This document shows positions 1 to 5,637 of a stretch of DNA of 7,263 nt, one piece after another. This DNA is from Thermoplasmata archaeon (GTDB lineage Archaea > Thermoplasmatota > Thermoplasmata > Thermoplasmatales > Thermoplasmataceae). Where the stretch lies: contig JAJZKS010000085.1 in NCBI GenBank assembly GCA_021850835.1, positions 1 to 7,263 on the forward strand. Direction: 5' to 3'. The notes beneath the pieces are model-generated. The model was given only the letters and a program-made list of their open reading frames with translations. It made no database searches and was not told the DNA's origin. Every line of letters starts with the position of its first letter. Positions within the stretch are counted from its first letter, which is position 1. A program made the translations under genes and the position numbers.

Positions 1-204
1 CTTTCGATAGACCATGATATCCTTCTAATCGGCTCTGCAATGAGGATGATCCTTAAGGGGGAGAATCTTGATGAGGAACTGGTTTCCATGATAGCAGACA
101 TCAGCAATCTCAGGTCAAATGACAGGGAGGAAATAAGGGACACGGTGAGGCGTGCCCTCAATGAGTATTCGGATTTCTTCAGGAAAAGAATCAGCAACAA
201 ATAG
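1..204 (+). CDS. C-terminal end of an unrecognised helical protein (partial)
   Basis: An open frame runs from the first base of the window to a TAG at 202-204 and gives 67 residues without a stop, so the start lies upstream. The piece is highly charged and looks mostly helical: a hydrophobic stretch (DHDILLIGSAMRMIL), then alternating acidic and basic residues, ending in FFRKRISNK. There is no Cys, no membrane segment and no motif I recognise. Internal ATGs at 40 and 46 could in principle start a 50-residue protein, but no TATA box or ribosome site precedes them, so a truncated larger gene is more likely. The coding look is supported by its AGG, ATA and GAG/GAA-rich codons, which match the complete genes nearby. 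The function is unknown; a C-terminal dimerisation helix of a regulator is one possibility, but this is a guess. Confidence 0.6.
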   Translation, partial: LSIDHDILLIGSAMRMILKGENLDEELVSMIADISNLRSNDREEIRDTVRRALNEYSDFFRKRISNK

Positions 205-245
205 GCAATCGCATTTTCTTCTGCATCAAGGCATTCCTGAAAACA

Positions 246-253
246 TTTAAATA
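246..253 (+). promoter_or_regulatory. TATA box for the membrane protein gene at 277
   Basis: TTTAAATA is centred about 27 bases before the ATG at 277, with an A-rich stretch (GAAAACA) just before it where a TFB recognition element would lie. There is no Shine-Dalgarno before the ATG. That spacing puts the transcript start at or beside the start codon, so the mRNA is probably leaderless. A second AT-rich stretch at 261-269 is too close to the ATG to act as the TATA box. Confidence 0.6.
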
Positions 254-276
254 GTTCAATATTTATATTTGCGTTA

Positions 277-900
277 ATGGAAAAAACTGAGCCAAACAGC
301 GGTCCTGCCTATGTGCTTGGGTTCAGAATTAAAAGTCTAATCAGAGTTCTTGCATGGTTCATTATTTCCTTTGCCTCCTTCATAATTCTACTGAAGCTCA
401 TTACCATATATCCAGAGCCACATGTCCATCAAAGTGCTACAAACCTTTATTTTGGCGGTGGTTTCAATTTCACTTTGAACATTGCAGGGCTGGTTTCCCT
501 CCTCTTTCTCGTTGCAGATTTCTCCCTCGTATTCTCGACCCTATTTGCAATACTTACAGGATTGATGTTTCTAAAAGTAGGCCAACTCGACCTATACGAA
601 GATTATGCGATCTGGAGAAAGGGAAGAGGCCGGACCCAGGTATCTTATGACCAGTTCGAGGACGTTTATCTAGGCTACAGTTCCTCAAACGCTGGTCCAC
701 CTTCCCCAGGCGGATATAATGGACTCAGCAGTGCACCCGTTTTCCGTGAAATCGCATCATTCTACATAGGGAAAAGAAAATTTGTATTCAGCATAAACAG
801 GAAGCCTGGAGTTGCCAAATTCCTCGAACAGAAAGTTCCAAAAAAGAACATTGACGTTGATGACTTCTCTCAGGACGATGCAGATGAAAGCTCCGTGTAA
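277..900 (+). CDS. Membrane protein with a cytosolic, possibly PH-like, C-terminal domain
   Basis: This 207-residue protein has a strong hydrophobic segment at residues 21-45 and a long hydrophobic stretch at 63-100 that could form one or two helices. A soluble part of about 105 residues follows. Residues 104-132 (LDLYEDYAIWRKGRGRT, then a strand ending FEDVYLGY) and 158-185 (IASFYIGKRKFVFSINR, then a helix) read like the strands and closing helix of bacterial PH-like domains found in small membrane proteins such as YdbS. This is an inference from pattern, not a firm family call. A Gly/Ser/Pro-rich loop (136-153) interrupts the domain, and the C-terminus is very acidic (DVDDFSQDDADESS). The ATG is fixed by the TATA box about 27 bases upstream. 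The gene appears monocistronic and its function is unknown. Confidence 0.8.
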   Translation: MEKTEPNSGPAYVLGFRIKSLIRVLAWFIISFASFIILLKLITIYPEPHVHQSATNLYFGGGFNFTLNIAGLVSLLFLVADFSLVFSTLFAILTGLMFLKVGQLDLYEDYAIWRKGRGRTQVSYDQFEDVYLGYSSSNAGPPSPGGYNGLSSAPVFREIASFYIGKRKFVFSINRKPGVAKFLEQKVPKKNIDVDDFSQDDADESSV

Positions 901-904
901 TCAG

Positions 905-919
905 GGCAGTTATCCTGCC
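905..919 (+). repeat. Short hairpin just after the membrane protein gene
   Basis: GGCAG and CTGCC form a perfect five-pair stem around a TTATC loop, starting five bases after the stop codon at 898-900. No T-run follows directly, so it is not a standard intrinsic terminator. It may protect or shape the 3' end of the transcript. Confidence 0.3.
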
Positions 920-929
920 AATCCAAATA

Positions 930-950
930 TTCTGAAAAAATACTTCAGAA
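930..950. promoter_or_regulatory. Inverted repeat upstream of the mini zinc finger promoter
   Basis: TTCTGAA (930-936) and TTCAGAA (944-950) are perfect seven-base inverted arms separated by seven bases. The repeat ends ten bases before the TATA box of the gene at 990, a usual place for an upstream activator or repressor site in archaea. No protein is known to bind it; regulatory use is inferred from position and symmetry. Confidence 0.3.
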
Positions 951-960
951 ACTGAAATCA

Positions 961-968
961 TTATTAAT
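961..968 (+). promoter_or_regulatory. TATA box for the mini zinc finger gene
   Basis: TTATTAAT is centred about 25 bases before the ATG at 990 and is preceded by a purine-rich stretch (GAAACTGAAATC) that could serve as the TFB recognition element. There is no Shine-Dalgarno, so the transcript is probably leaderless. Confidence 0.55.
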
Positions 969-989
969 TGCCAGTGATTAACACGCACA

Positions 990-1139
990 ATGTCATTTTG
1001 GAAAAAACATGAGCATCCGGAAACAAGAGTGGTTATACATTATTGCGAGAAACACGATTTCAAGACTTCCAACCCTCTTGAAATAGAAGAACACGAGAGA
1101 ATCCATGCACTTGAAGAAACCGGGGTCCGCATCGACTGA
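990..1139 (+). CDS. 49-residue C2H2-like mini zinc finger protein
   Basis: ATG at 990 to TGA at 1137-1139 encodes 49 residues. Cys19, His22, His35 and His39 are spaced C-x2-H-x12-H-x3-H, exactly the spacing of a classical zinc finger except that the second Cys is His. Other hallmarks agree: Ile32 sits where the core Leu of the finger helix lies, and the helix ends HERIH, close to the usual HxRxH. Phe24 lies two residues before the usual aromatic position. The N-terminus (FWKKHEHPETR) is basic and the tail is acidic. Small single-finger proteins are known in archaea and their viruses and often act as DNA- or protein-binding regulators. Zinc binding here is inferred. A TATA box at 961-968 and T-runs after the stop frame the gene as its own unit. 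It is short, so some annotation pipelines would miss it. Confidence 0.75.
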   Translation: MSFWKKHEHPETRVVIHYCEKHDFKTSNPLEIEEHERIHALEETGVRID

Positions 1140-1146
1140 GTTTCAA

Positions 1147-1171
1147 TTTTTCATTAAATGAAGATATTTTT
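1147..1171 (+). terminator. T-rich terminator region after the mini zinc finger gene
   Basis: Two TTTTT runs (1147-1151 and 1167-1171) follow the stop codon within 35 bases. T-runs on the non-template strand are enough to end transcription in archaea. Between them lies the 13-base palindrome TTCATTAAATGAA (1150-1162), which may add a small hairpin. Confidence 0.45.
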
Positions 1172-1209
1172 AAAAAAAAGAAAAATGGATTTAAGCCCTT
1201 TCGGGGCTT
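1172..1209 (-). terminator. Terminator of the MarR-exporter operon
   Basis: On the minus strand, AAGCCC and GGGCTT (1204-1209 and 1193-1198 on the plus strand) form a six-pair stem around a five-base loop that covers the last codons and the stop of the exporter gene. Runs of five and eight T, split by one C, follow at 1185-1172. A hairpin plus U-tract of this kind would end the operon transcript between the two convergent genes. Confidence 0.55.
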
Positions 1210-2690
1210 GGGCTTTTTCCTGCTGCCATTTCCTTTTGTCCCGAAGGCCGCCTTTTCCTCTTTCCCAGCACTTCTTGGCCAAACGGGACCAGCAGGGCTG
1301 CCACAAGAAACAGTACCGCGGCAATTATGAATATGTAGGTGTACGCAGTGCCCTGGTAATTCAGGCTTCCCGAGGGAAGGAATACAACATACGTGGCCAG
1401 TATTGAACCTGCAATAGGTGCCCCTATGCTGCTGCCAAGTGACCTGAATGTTCCATTCATGGCAGTTGCTAGCCCCATGTCCTTTGGCCTTACTGTGAGG
1501 ACGATAAAGTTGATCAGTGTGCCATTGAGGAGCGAAAGGCCCGCACCAATGAGAAACTCATAAATGAGGACAAAGGTATAGCCAGGGAGCGTTGCCTGAA
1601 AGAGGAAGCCAATAGCTGAGACCACAGCACCAATTGCAGAAAGAGGTTTGACGCCGGTCTTAGAAACCAGCATGCCTGCAACCGGGCCAAGTATGAAAGT
1701 TCCAATTGCAAATGGCACAAGTGATAGGCCGGAGGAAAGTATGTCATCGCCAAACCCGTACTCGAACCTGTAAACAAGTGCCTGCATGGAGAGAAACATT
1801 CCAATGCCTGCAATGGTAAGTATTACGTTTGCAACCAGGACATTCCTGATTGCCAGCAGTTTGAAGTTAAGTATGGCTTCTCCACCTCTTCGAGTGTATT
1901 TCAATTCATACCATACCAATGGGGTGAGAACCACTAGGCCCCCTAGTGCCAGCCCAAGCGTCTTGATTGATGTCCAACCCCACGAAGCACCTTCGGAAAG
2001 GGCAAAGACAAAGAGCGAAAGGGAAAGTGCGAGGAATACTGCACCAACGTAGTCGATTTTGACATCGGGGCGCTTGAACCTAGATTCTTTGATCACAATT
2101 ATGCTGACTATCACCAGCGCAACTACAAAGGGAATAGCCGTATGGTAAGTCCATCTCCACCCAAGATCCTGGGAGACAAGGGAACCAAGCGGGATACTTA
2201 TGGCAAAACCTGCACCGAACATTGCGCTGATGAGTGCCTGTGCCTTGGGGACAAGTTCTTTTGGGAACTCTTCCCTGACCAGTGCGAAGCCCAGGGGCAT
2301 AACAGAAAGCCCTATGCCCTGGATAGTCCTTGAAACTACCATAAAAGTGAATGTCGGGGAAAATCCAGTTACTGATACTGCAGCAGCATAAATGACCAGT
2401 GTTATTACCAGCATTTTCTTCTTGCCGTAGATATCACCAAGTTTCCCAACTATTGGGGTAATTGCCACTCCACCCACCATGTACATGGACAGCACCAGGC
2501 TTACCTGGGCGGCAGTGATGTGCTCTGCAGGGAATGTTTCTACTATGCTTTTCAGGGAAGGCGTCAGCATGCCTTCGATGTACATTACTATGAGGACCAA
2601 TCCAACAAGTATGCCCATTACCTTGTAGGCATATTTCCTGTTGTATTCCTCCATGGATACGTAATCTGTTTTGTTTTCTTCATTACTCAA
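1191..2690 (-). CDS. MFS multidrug exporter, DHA2 (EmrB/QacA) type, 14 helices
   Basis: The product is a 499-residue proton-driven exporter of the major facilitator superfamily, sited in the cytoplasmic membrane and probably pumping out toxic organic compounds. About 14 hydrophobic segments can be counted between residues 22 and 470. Motif A lies in the loop after helix 2 (GKLGDIYGKKK, residues 82-92, with Asp86). The helix 4 arginine is at 121 (RTIQGIG). A Gly/Pro-rich helix 5 antiporter-like motif C spans about 159-170, followed by GWRWTYHTAIP at 177-187, typical of DHA2 members. The tail (477-499) is basic and cytosolic. The start is TTG at 2690: GGTGA lies nine bases upstream, while the in-frame ATG at codon 13 has no ribosome site. 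The gene follows the MarR gene by 24 bases, so the two are co-transcribed. The substrate cannot be told from sequence. Confidence 0.9.
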   Translation of the reverse strand: MSNEENKTDYVSMEEYNRKYAYKVMGILVGLVLIVMYIEGMLTPSLKSIVETFPAEHITAAQVSLVLSMYMVGGVAITPIVGKLGDIYGKKKMLVITLVIYAAAVSVTGFSPTFTFMVVSRTIQGIGLSVMPLGFALVREEFPKELVPKAQALISAMFGAGFAISIPLGSLVSQDLGWRWTYHTAIPFVVALVIVSIIVIKESRFKRPDVKIDYVGAVFLALSLSLFVFALSEGASWGWTSIKTLGLALGGLVVLTPLVWYELKYTRRGGEAILNFKLLAIRNVLVANVILTIAGIGMFLSMQALVYRFEYGFGDDILSSGLSLVPFAIGTFILGPVAGMLVSKTGVKPLSAIGAVVSAIGFLFQATLPGYTFVLIYEFLIGAGLSLLNGTLINFIVLTVRPKDMGLATAMNGTFRSLGSSIGAPIAGSILATYVVFLPSGSLNYQGTAYTYIFIIAAVLFLVAALLVPFGQEVLGKRKRRPSGQKEMAAGKSPSPERA

Positions 2691-2699
2691 TGTTTTTGT

Positions 2700-2704
2700 T
2701 CACC
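2700..2704 (-). promoter_or_regulatory. Ribosome binding site that sets the TTG start of the exporter
   Basis: GGTGA on the minus strand, within AAAAGGTGAAC, matches the archaeal anti-Shine-Dalgarno and ends nine bases before the TTG at 2690. It is the only strong site of this kind in the window. This fits an internal operon gene that cannot be translated from a leaderless 5' end. Confidence 0.65.
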
Positions 2705-2714
2705 TTTTATTAAT

Positions 2715-3203
2715 TTAGTGTAAATTGTGCATGGAACCCCTTAACTGGTTTCCCAGCGAGATCAGTGTGCTGTTCAGGTGTTCAAGGGAATCTGCAGGGC
2801 ATGAAGCCACAAGTTCATCAAGTACATATGTGGTCAGGGACTCGAACCTTGAAAAAAGGTCCAGGCTTTTCTGTGTCAGTACCATGTCAATTCTCCTTCT
2901 GTCTTCCGTGTCGTGTTCCCTCCTGACAAAGCCCTCCCTTTCAAGGGTATTCATGATGCCTGTGATGGTGGGCTTGCTGACTCCCATAAAATCGGCTAGG
3001 GAAGAGAGGTCCTTTGGCCTGTTGTAATACAGAAACCTGAGGGTAAACAGCTGCGGTATTGCTAAACCCTCTTCCCTGATGAACTTCATCTGGAGAAAGA
3101 TCCACTGGTGGAAGAAATTCCTGAAACTGCCTTTGACGGAGTCTGCCAATTCCCTGCTACCGGGACTTGCAGAGTGTTCCGTTTTCTGGTCGTCTCTGTT
3201 CAC
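2715..3203 (-). CDS. MarR-family winged-helix regulator
   Basis: This 162-residue DNA-binding regulator is probably a dimer that represses its own operon and releases DNA when a ligand binds. A helical N-terminal dimerisation part (about 20-60) leads to the winged helix. LSSLADFMGVSKPTITGIMN (66-85) holds the two DNA-reading helices. REGFVRREHDTEDRRR (89-104) forms the wing with the family's D-x-R-R signature. Helices at 110-160 complete the dimer interface. One Cys (135) lies in the C-terminal helix region. The start is GTG at 3203. The first in-frame ATG, codon 39, would cut into the first helix, and a TATA box lies about 25 bases before the GTG. Its gene is 24 bases upstream of the exporter gene, which suggests it controls that pump. 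A large inverted repeat overlaps its promoter and is the likely operator. Confidence 0.9.
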   Translation of the reverse strand: MNRDDQKTEHSASPGSRELADSVKGSFRNFFHQWIFLQMKFIREEGLAIPQLFTLRFLYYNRPKDLSSLADFMGVSKPTITGIMNTLEREGFVRREHDTEDRRRIDMVLTQKSLDLFSRFESLTTYVLDELVASCPADSLEHLNSTLISLGNQLRGSMHNLH

Positions 3204-3211
3204 TCCGGGTA

Positions 3212-3252
3212 ATTAGTTAGGCATACATAAACATTAGTAAATGCTAACTAAT
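3212..3252. promoter_or_regulatory. Probable MarR operator: large inverted repeat around the TATA box
   Basis: ATTAGTTAG (3212-3220) and CTAACTAAT (3244-3252) are perfect nine-base inverted arms. The symmetry extends inward (GCAT against ATGC) if one extra G is allowed. The arms are 32 bases apart, close to three helical turns. The right arm also belongs to a tighter dyad, TTAG-6-CTAA (3234-3247), and to CTAA-3-TTAG (3248-3258). The TATA box of the MarR gene lies between the arms, so a bound protein would block TBP/TFB. Self-repression by the MarR protein is inferred from position. Confidence 0.65.
3224..3231 (-). promoter_or_regulatory. TATA box of the MarR-exporter operon
   Basis: On the minus strand TTTATGTA is centred about 25 bases before the GTG start at 3203. 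It lies between the two arms of the inverted repeat. The transcript probably starts at or next to the GTG. Confidence 0.5.
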
Positions 3253-3273
3253 TTTTAGTGCCTTGTTTTCCGT

Positions 3274-3996
3274 TCAGAAATGGGAAAACATTGTTTCCAA
3301 TGTATGATTCACTGGAAGGTAACCGGTGATTTCCATATACTTTATGTCTGTGTCCGGTTTTGGATACCTGAACCTGTTGAACCAGACCGCCCTTATGCCG
3401 GAAGCGTAAGCCCCTGCCACATCTTCCTCAAATGAATTGCCAACCATCAATGCCCTCCCTGGAAGGCAACTGAACTTTTTTAGGAGCGCATTGAAAATTT
3501 CCCTGTCCGGCTTGAATAAGCCAGTTTCCTCGGAGGTGAGCATGAAATCATACAGGCCATTTAGGCCAGCTTTTTCAAGTTTCATTTTCTGGTTCAGTGC
3601 GAGGTTGTTTGTGAGCAGGGCAATTGGTATCCCCAATTCTTTTATGTTTCCCATAACTTCATCAGCTCCAGATATGGCAGATATGTTGCTGTCATAGGAG
3701 TTGCCGTATATACTGGCCGCTCTTTCGGCAACCTCGGGAAGCTGGCCATAGCCAATTCCTTCTATTATATTCAGAAATCTCTGGGTCCTGTTAGCTTCGA
3801 TAGAGGATTTCCCGGATATGACATCTTTCCAAAGAATGAGGAAATTCTTGCCCCAGAGATGGCTCAACTCCTCGTGGCTCAATGCGGCTAATTCTTCTAC
3901 ATGAGTCCTGGCCTTCTCGAGGGCAATGCGGGCAGCATTCTCATGGTCTATTATGGTGCCGTCAATGTCAAAAATCACCAGTTGAGGGTATCCCAA
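3274..3996 (-). CDS. HAD-superfamily hydrolase, subfamily IA (phosphatase-like)
   Basis: This is a cytosolic, Mg-dependent hydrolase, probably acting on a phosphate ester; the substrate is unknown. With a TTG start at 3996 it has 240 residues, normal for the family. Motif I is VIFDIDGT (nucleophile Asp10, acid/base Asp12). A helical cap follows at about 15-90. Motif II is LLTNN (Thr129), motif III is the Lys of FKPDREIF (Lys162), and motif IV is GNSFEEDVAGA (187-192, Asp192). The start is unsure. The frame stays open to 4197, but residues upstream of the TTG do not look like protein and would overlap the divergent reductase. GTG at 3978 is an alternative that begins right at VIFD. No ribosome site or clear TATA box supports either. 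It lies 70 bases upstream of the MarR gene on the same strand, without a visible terminator between them. Confidence 0.85.
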   Translation of the reverse strand: MGYPQLVIFDIDGTIIDHENAARIALEKARTHVEELAALSHEELSHLWGKNFLILWKDVISGKSSIEANRTQRFLNIIEGIGYGQLPEVAERAASIYGNSYDSNISAISGADEVMGNIKELGIPIALLTNNLALNQKMKLEKAGLNGLYDFMLTSEETGLFKPDREIFNALLKKFSCLPGRALMVGNSFEEDVAGAYASGIRAVWFNRFRYPKPDTDIKYMEITGYLPVNHTLETMFSHF

Positions 3997-4082
3997 TGGG
4001 TTGACATTGCAACCACTGATATCTGCATTTCTAATTTTGGCAGAGGGTTCGCCTGGGTTTCTGCTGCCAGGGCAATAATGGT

Positions 4083-4092
4083 TCTCCGGAGA
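4083..4092. promoter_or_regulatory. Palindrome upstream of the aldo/keto reductase promoter
   Basis: TCTCCGGAGA is a perfect ten-base palindrome that ends 15 bases before the TATA box at 4108. In the divergent spacer between the HAD gene and the reductase it could be a regulator site. Only symmetry and position support this; a chance palindrome of this length is possible. Confidence 0.25.
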
Positions 4093-4107
4093 GATTAATT
4101 CCAAGTG

Positions 4108-4115
4108 TTTATTTA
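4108..4115 (+). promoter_or_regulatory. TATA box of the aldo/keto reductase gene
   Basis: TTTATTTA is centred about 25 bases before the ATG at 4137, with no Shine-Dalgarno before the start codon. This predicts a leaderless transcript. Confidence 0.6.
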
Positions 4116-4136
4116 GTACAAAACAGCTACATAACC

Positions 4137-5153
4137 ATGGACTACAAACTCTTTGGAAACACTGGAATAAAAGTCTCCCAGCTTTGCCTCGGCACAATGA
4201 CTTTCGGGAGGCACACCTCTAAGGAAGCTGCCTTTGAGATCATGGAAAGATTTTCAGAACATGGCGGCAACTTCATGGATACAGCAAATGTCTACAACTC
4301 CGGGATATCTGAGGAAATCCTTGGGGAATGGCTGAAGGGGCAACAGAGAGATGATTACTTTATTGCGACGAAAGTCCGCTTTCCAATGGGAGAAGGCCCC
4401 AATTCGGCAGGGCTGACAAGGAAGCACATAATCCAGTCTGTTAAGGACAGCCTTAAGCGGCTTGGCACAGAATATATCGATCTCCTGCAGGTTCATGCCT
4501 GGGATCCGCTAACTCCTCTGCAGGAAACCATGAAGGCACTGAACTATGTTGTGGAGAGTGGAATGGTAAGATACGTGGGTGCCAGCAACTTCAGGGCATG
4601 GCAGCTTGCTCTGGCGCTGCAAGAAAGCAGGATTGGCGGATTAGTGGAGTTCTCGAGCCTACAGCCACAGTATAACCTACTCACCAGGGCCACAGAGTTT
4701 GAACTCATGCCGCTGTGTGTTGCTGAGAACATTGCAGTCCTGCCATGGGGACCGCTCAAGGGCGGCCTTCTCTCCGGCAAATATGCAAAGGGTAAATCTG
4801 GAGGTGAAGGAGAATCAAGGATATGGGAAAATGTGAGCAGGGGAAGGAGTGCACCATGGGAGCAGAATGAGGCCTATATCTGGGGTGTTGTTGAAACTGT
4901 AAGGAAAATCGCAGGTGAAACTGGAAAGACTCCTTCTCAGGTGGCACTTAACTGGCTTTTGTCAAAGAAAGGTGTAACATCGCCAATCATGGGTGTAAGA
5001 AACCTGTCCCAGCTTGATGACAATCTCGGTGCAGCCGGATGGGCCCTTTCAAGGGAACAAATGGAGGTACTAGACAAGGCCAGTAGCCTCTTTGTCACGT
5101 ACCCATATGATGAGGCTTCAGAAGAGCAGCAGCAAGCAGGAAGGACAAATTAG
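4137..5153 (+). CDS. Aldo/keto reductase
   Basis: This is a 338-residue cytosolic NADPH-dependent oxidoreductase with an (alpha/beta)8 barrel, likely reducing aldehydes or ketones. It opens with the family's first strand (YKLFGNTGIKVSQLCLGTMTFG). The catalytic tetrad is visible: Asp48 and Tyr53 in FMDTANVYN, Lys79 in IATKVRF, and His120 in LLQVHAWD. Ser150-Asn151 (GASNF) and Gln176 (QPQYNLL) bind the nicotinamide. The C-terminal loop IMGVRNLSQLDDNL (284-297) with Arg288, Gln292 and Asn296 grips the 2'-phosphate side of NADPH. Length and motifs resemble the bacterial YhdN/general stress protein 69 group, so a role in detoxifying carbonyl compounds is plausible but unproven. The ATG is set by the TATA box 25 bases upstream. 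The gene is divergent from the HAD gene and converges on the Rieske gene with an 11-base gap. Confidence 0.93.
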   Translation: MDYKLFGNTGIKVSQLCLGTMTFGRHTSKEAAFEIMERFSEHGGNFMDTANVYNSGISEEILGEWLKGQQRDDYFIATKVRFPMGEGPNSAGLTRKHIIQSVKDSLKRLGTEYIDLLQVHAWDPLTPLQETMKALNYVVESGMVRYVGASNFRAWQLALALQESRIGGLVEFSSLQPQYNLLTRATEFELMPLCVAENIAVLPWGPLKGGLLSGKYAKGKSGGEGESRIWENVSRGRSAPWEQNEAYIWGVVETVRKIAGETGKTPSQVALNWLLSKKGVTSPIMGVRNLSQLDDNLGAAGWALSREQMEVLDKASSLFVTYPYDEASEEQQQAGRTN

Positions 5154-5164
5154 GCAGAAAAGGT

Positions 5165-5494
5165 TCACAGGTCAACTTCTATGAACTCATTCTCTTCCCT
5201 TATTGGGTAAGTTGCCAGGCCCAGCTTATCCATGGGGGCATTTGGCGCAACAAATGGAGGAGCTACCATCTTTCCCGTCCCAAGCTCAAACTTTGCATCA
5301 TGGCAATAGCATCTCACCTTGAGTTCTTCAGGTTCCAGATCGCCAAGAATGCATTTTGCATGGGAACACACCCCATTTATGGCGTAGAGTTTCCCCTTGA
5401 CCTTGGAAATATAAACTACTCCATCTCCAACCTTTACGCTTGCGCCGCCAGCTTTCTCCAGTGCTTTTGCAGAAATAGTCTTGTGCCAGACCAT
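5165..5494 (-). CDS. Soluble Rieske [2Fe-2S] ferredoxin, sulredoxin-like
   Basis: This 109-residue electron carrier has no signal peptide or membrane anchor, so it should be cytosolic. The cluster ligands are Cys43 and His45 (CSHAKC) and Cys62 and His65 (CYCHDAKF). Cys48 and Cys64 occupy the positions that form the disulfide beside the cluster in bc1-type Rieske proteins (C-T-H-x-G-C and C-P-C-H). That points to a bc1-like, relatively high-potential fold rather than a dioxygenase-type ferredoxin. Size and ligand positions resemble sulredoxin of Sulfolobus as I remember it. The ATG at 5494 is the first possible start, as an in-frame TAG lies six bases upstream. A partner oxidoreductase is not encoded nearby. 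It is divergent from a small membrane protein and converges on the aldo/keto reductase. Alternatively it serves as the small component of an oxygenase encoded elsewhere. Confidence 0.9.
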   Translation of the reverse strand: MVWHKTISAKALEKAGGASVKVGDGVVYISKVKGKLYAINGVCSHAKCILGDLEPEELKVRCYCHDAKFELGTGKMVAPPFVAPNAPMDKLGLATYPIREENEFIEVDL

Positions 5495-5515
5495 GATTTG
5501 CTAATGCGTCTTCCC

Positions 5516-5521
5516 AAAAAA
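5516..5521 (-). promoter_or_regulatory. Weak promoter element for the Rieske gene
   Basis: A TTTTTT run on the minus strand is centred about 24 bases before the ATG at 5494, the place expected for a TATA box of a leaderless gene. It is a poor TATA match. A better AT-rich stretch (AAAAATAA, about 5588-5595) lies too far away unless the transcript has a leader of about 70 bases. Confidence 0.25.
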
Positions 5522-5604
5522 CCTTTGCTGGATCGGTCATGGGTGTATGGCCGCCAAAGAAACTCTTTCCATATTTCGCCAATAGGTTATTTTTCTGGAA
5601 TCGC

Positions 5605-5614
5605 AAAATACTTA
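5605..5614 (+). promoter_or_regulatory. Probable TATA element of the small membrane protein gene
   Basis: AAAATACTTA is centred about 29 bases before the ATG at 5638, which places the transcript start within a few bases of the start codon. No Shine-Dalgarno is present. The match to a TATA box is only moderate. Confidence 0.35.
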
Positions 5615-5637
5615 CCCCATATGTGCCATGCTAAATT

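Noticed and set aside
354..650. 98-codon frame overlapping the gene at 277-900
   Set aside because: It is an out-of-frame shadow without its own promoter or ribosome site.
1158..1406. 82-codon plus-strand frame opposite the exporter end
   Set aside because: It runs antisense through the exporter's C-terminal codons, its first codons lie in the T-rich and A-rich terminator, and it has no domain pattern.
3997..4197. N-terminal extension of the HAD protein to an ATG at 4197
   Set aside because: It would add 67 residues of Cys-rich, non-HAD-like sequence and overlap the start of the divergent aldo/keto reductase and its promoter.
5495..5606. Minus-strand frame before the Rieske gene (ATG 5606 or 5540)
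   Set aside because: Its second half is a shadow of the Rieske gene in another frame, and the first part has no recognisable domain or ribosome site. It is more likely promoter DNA.
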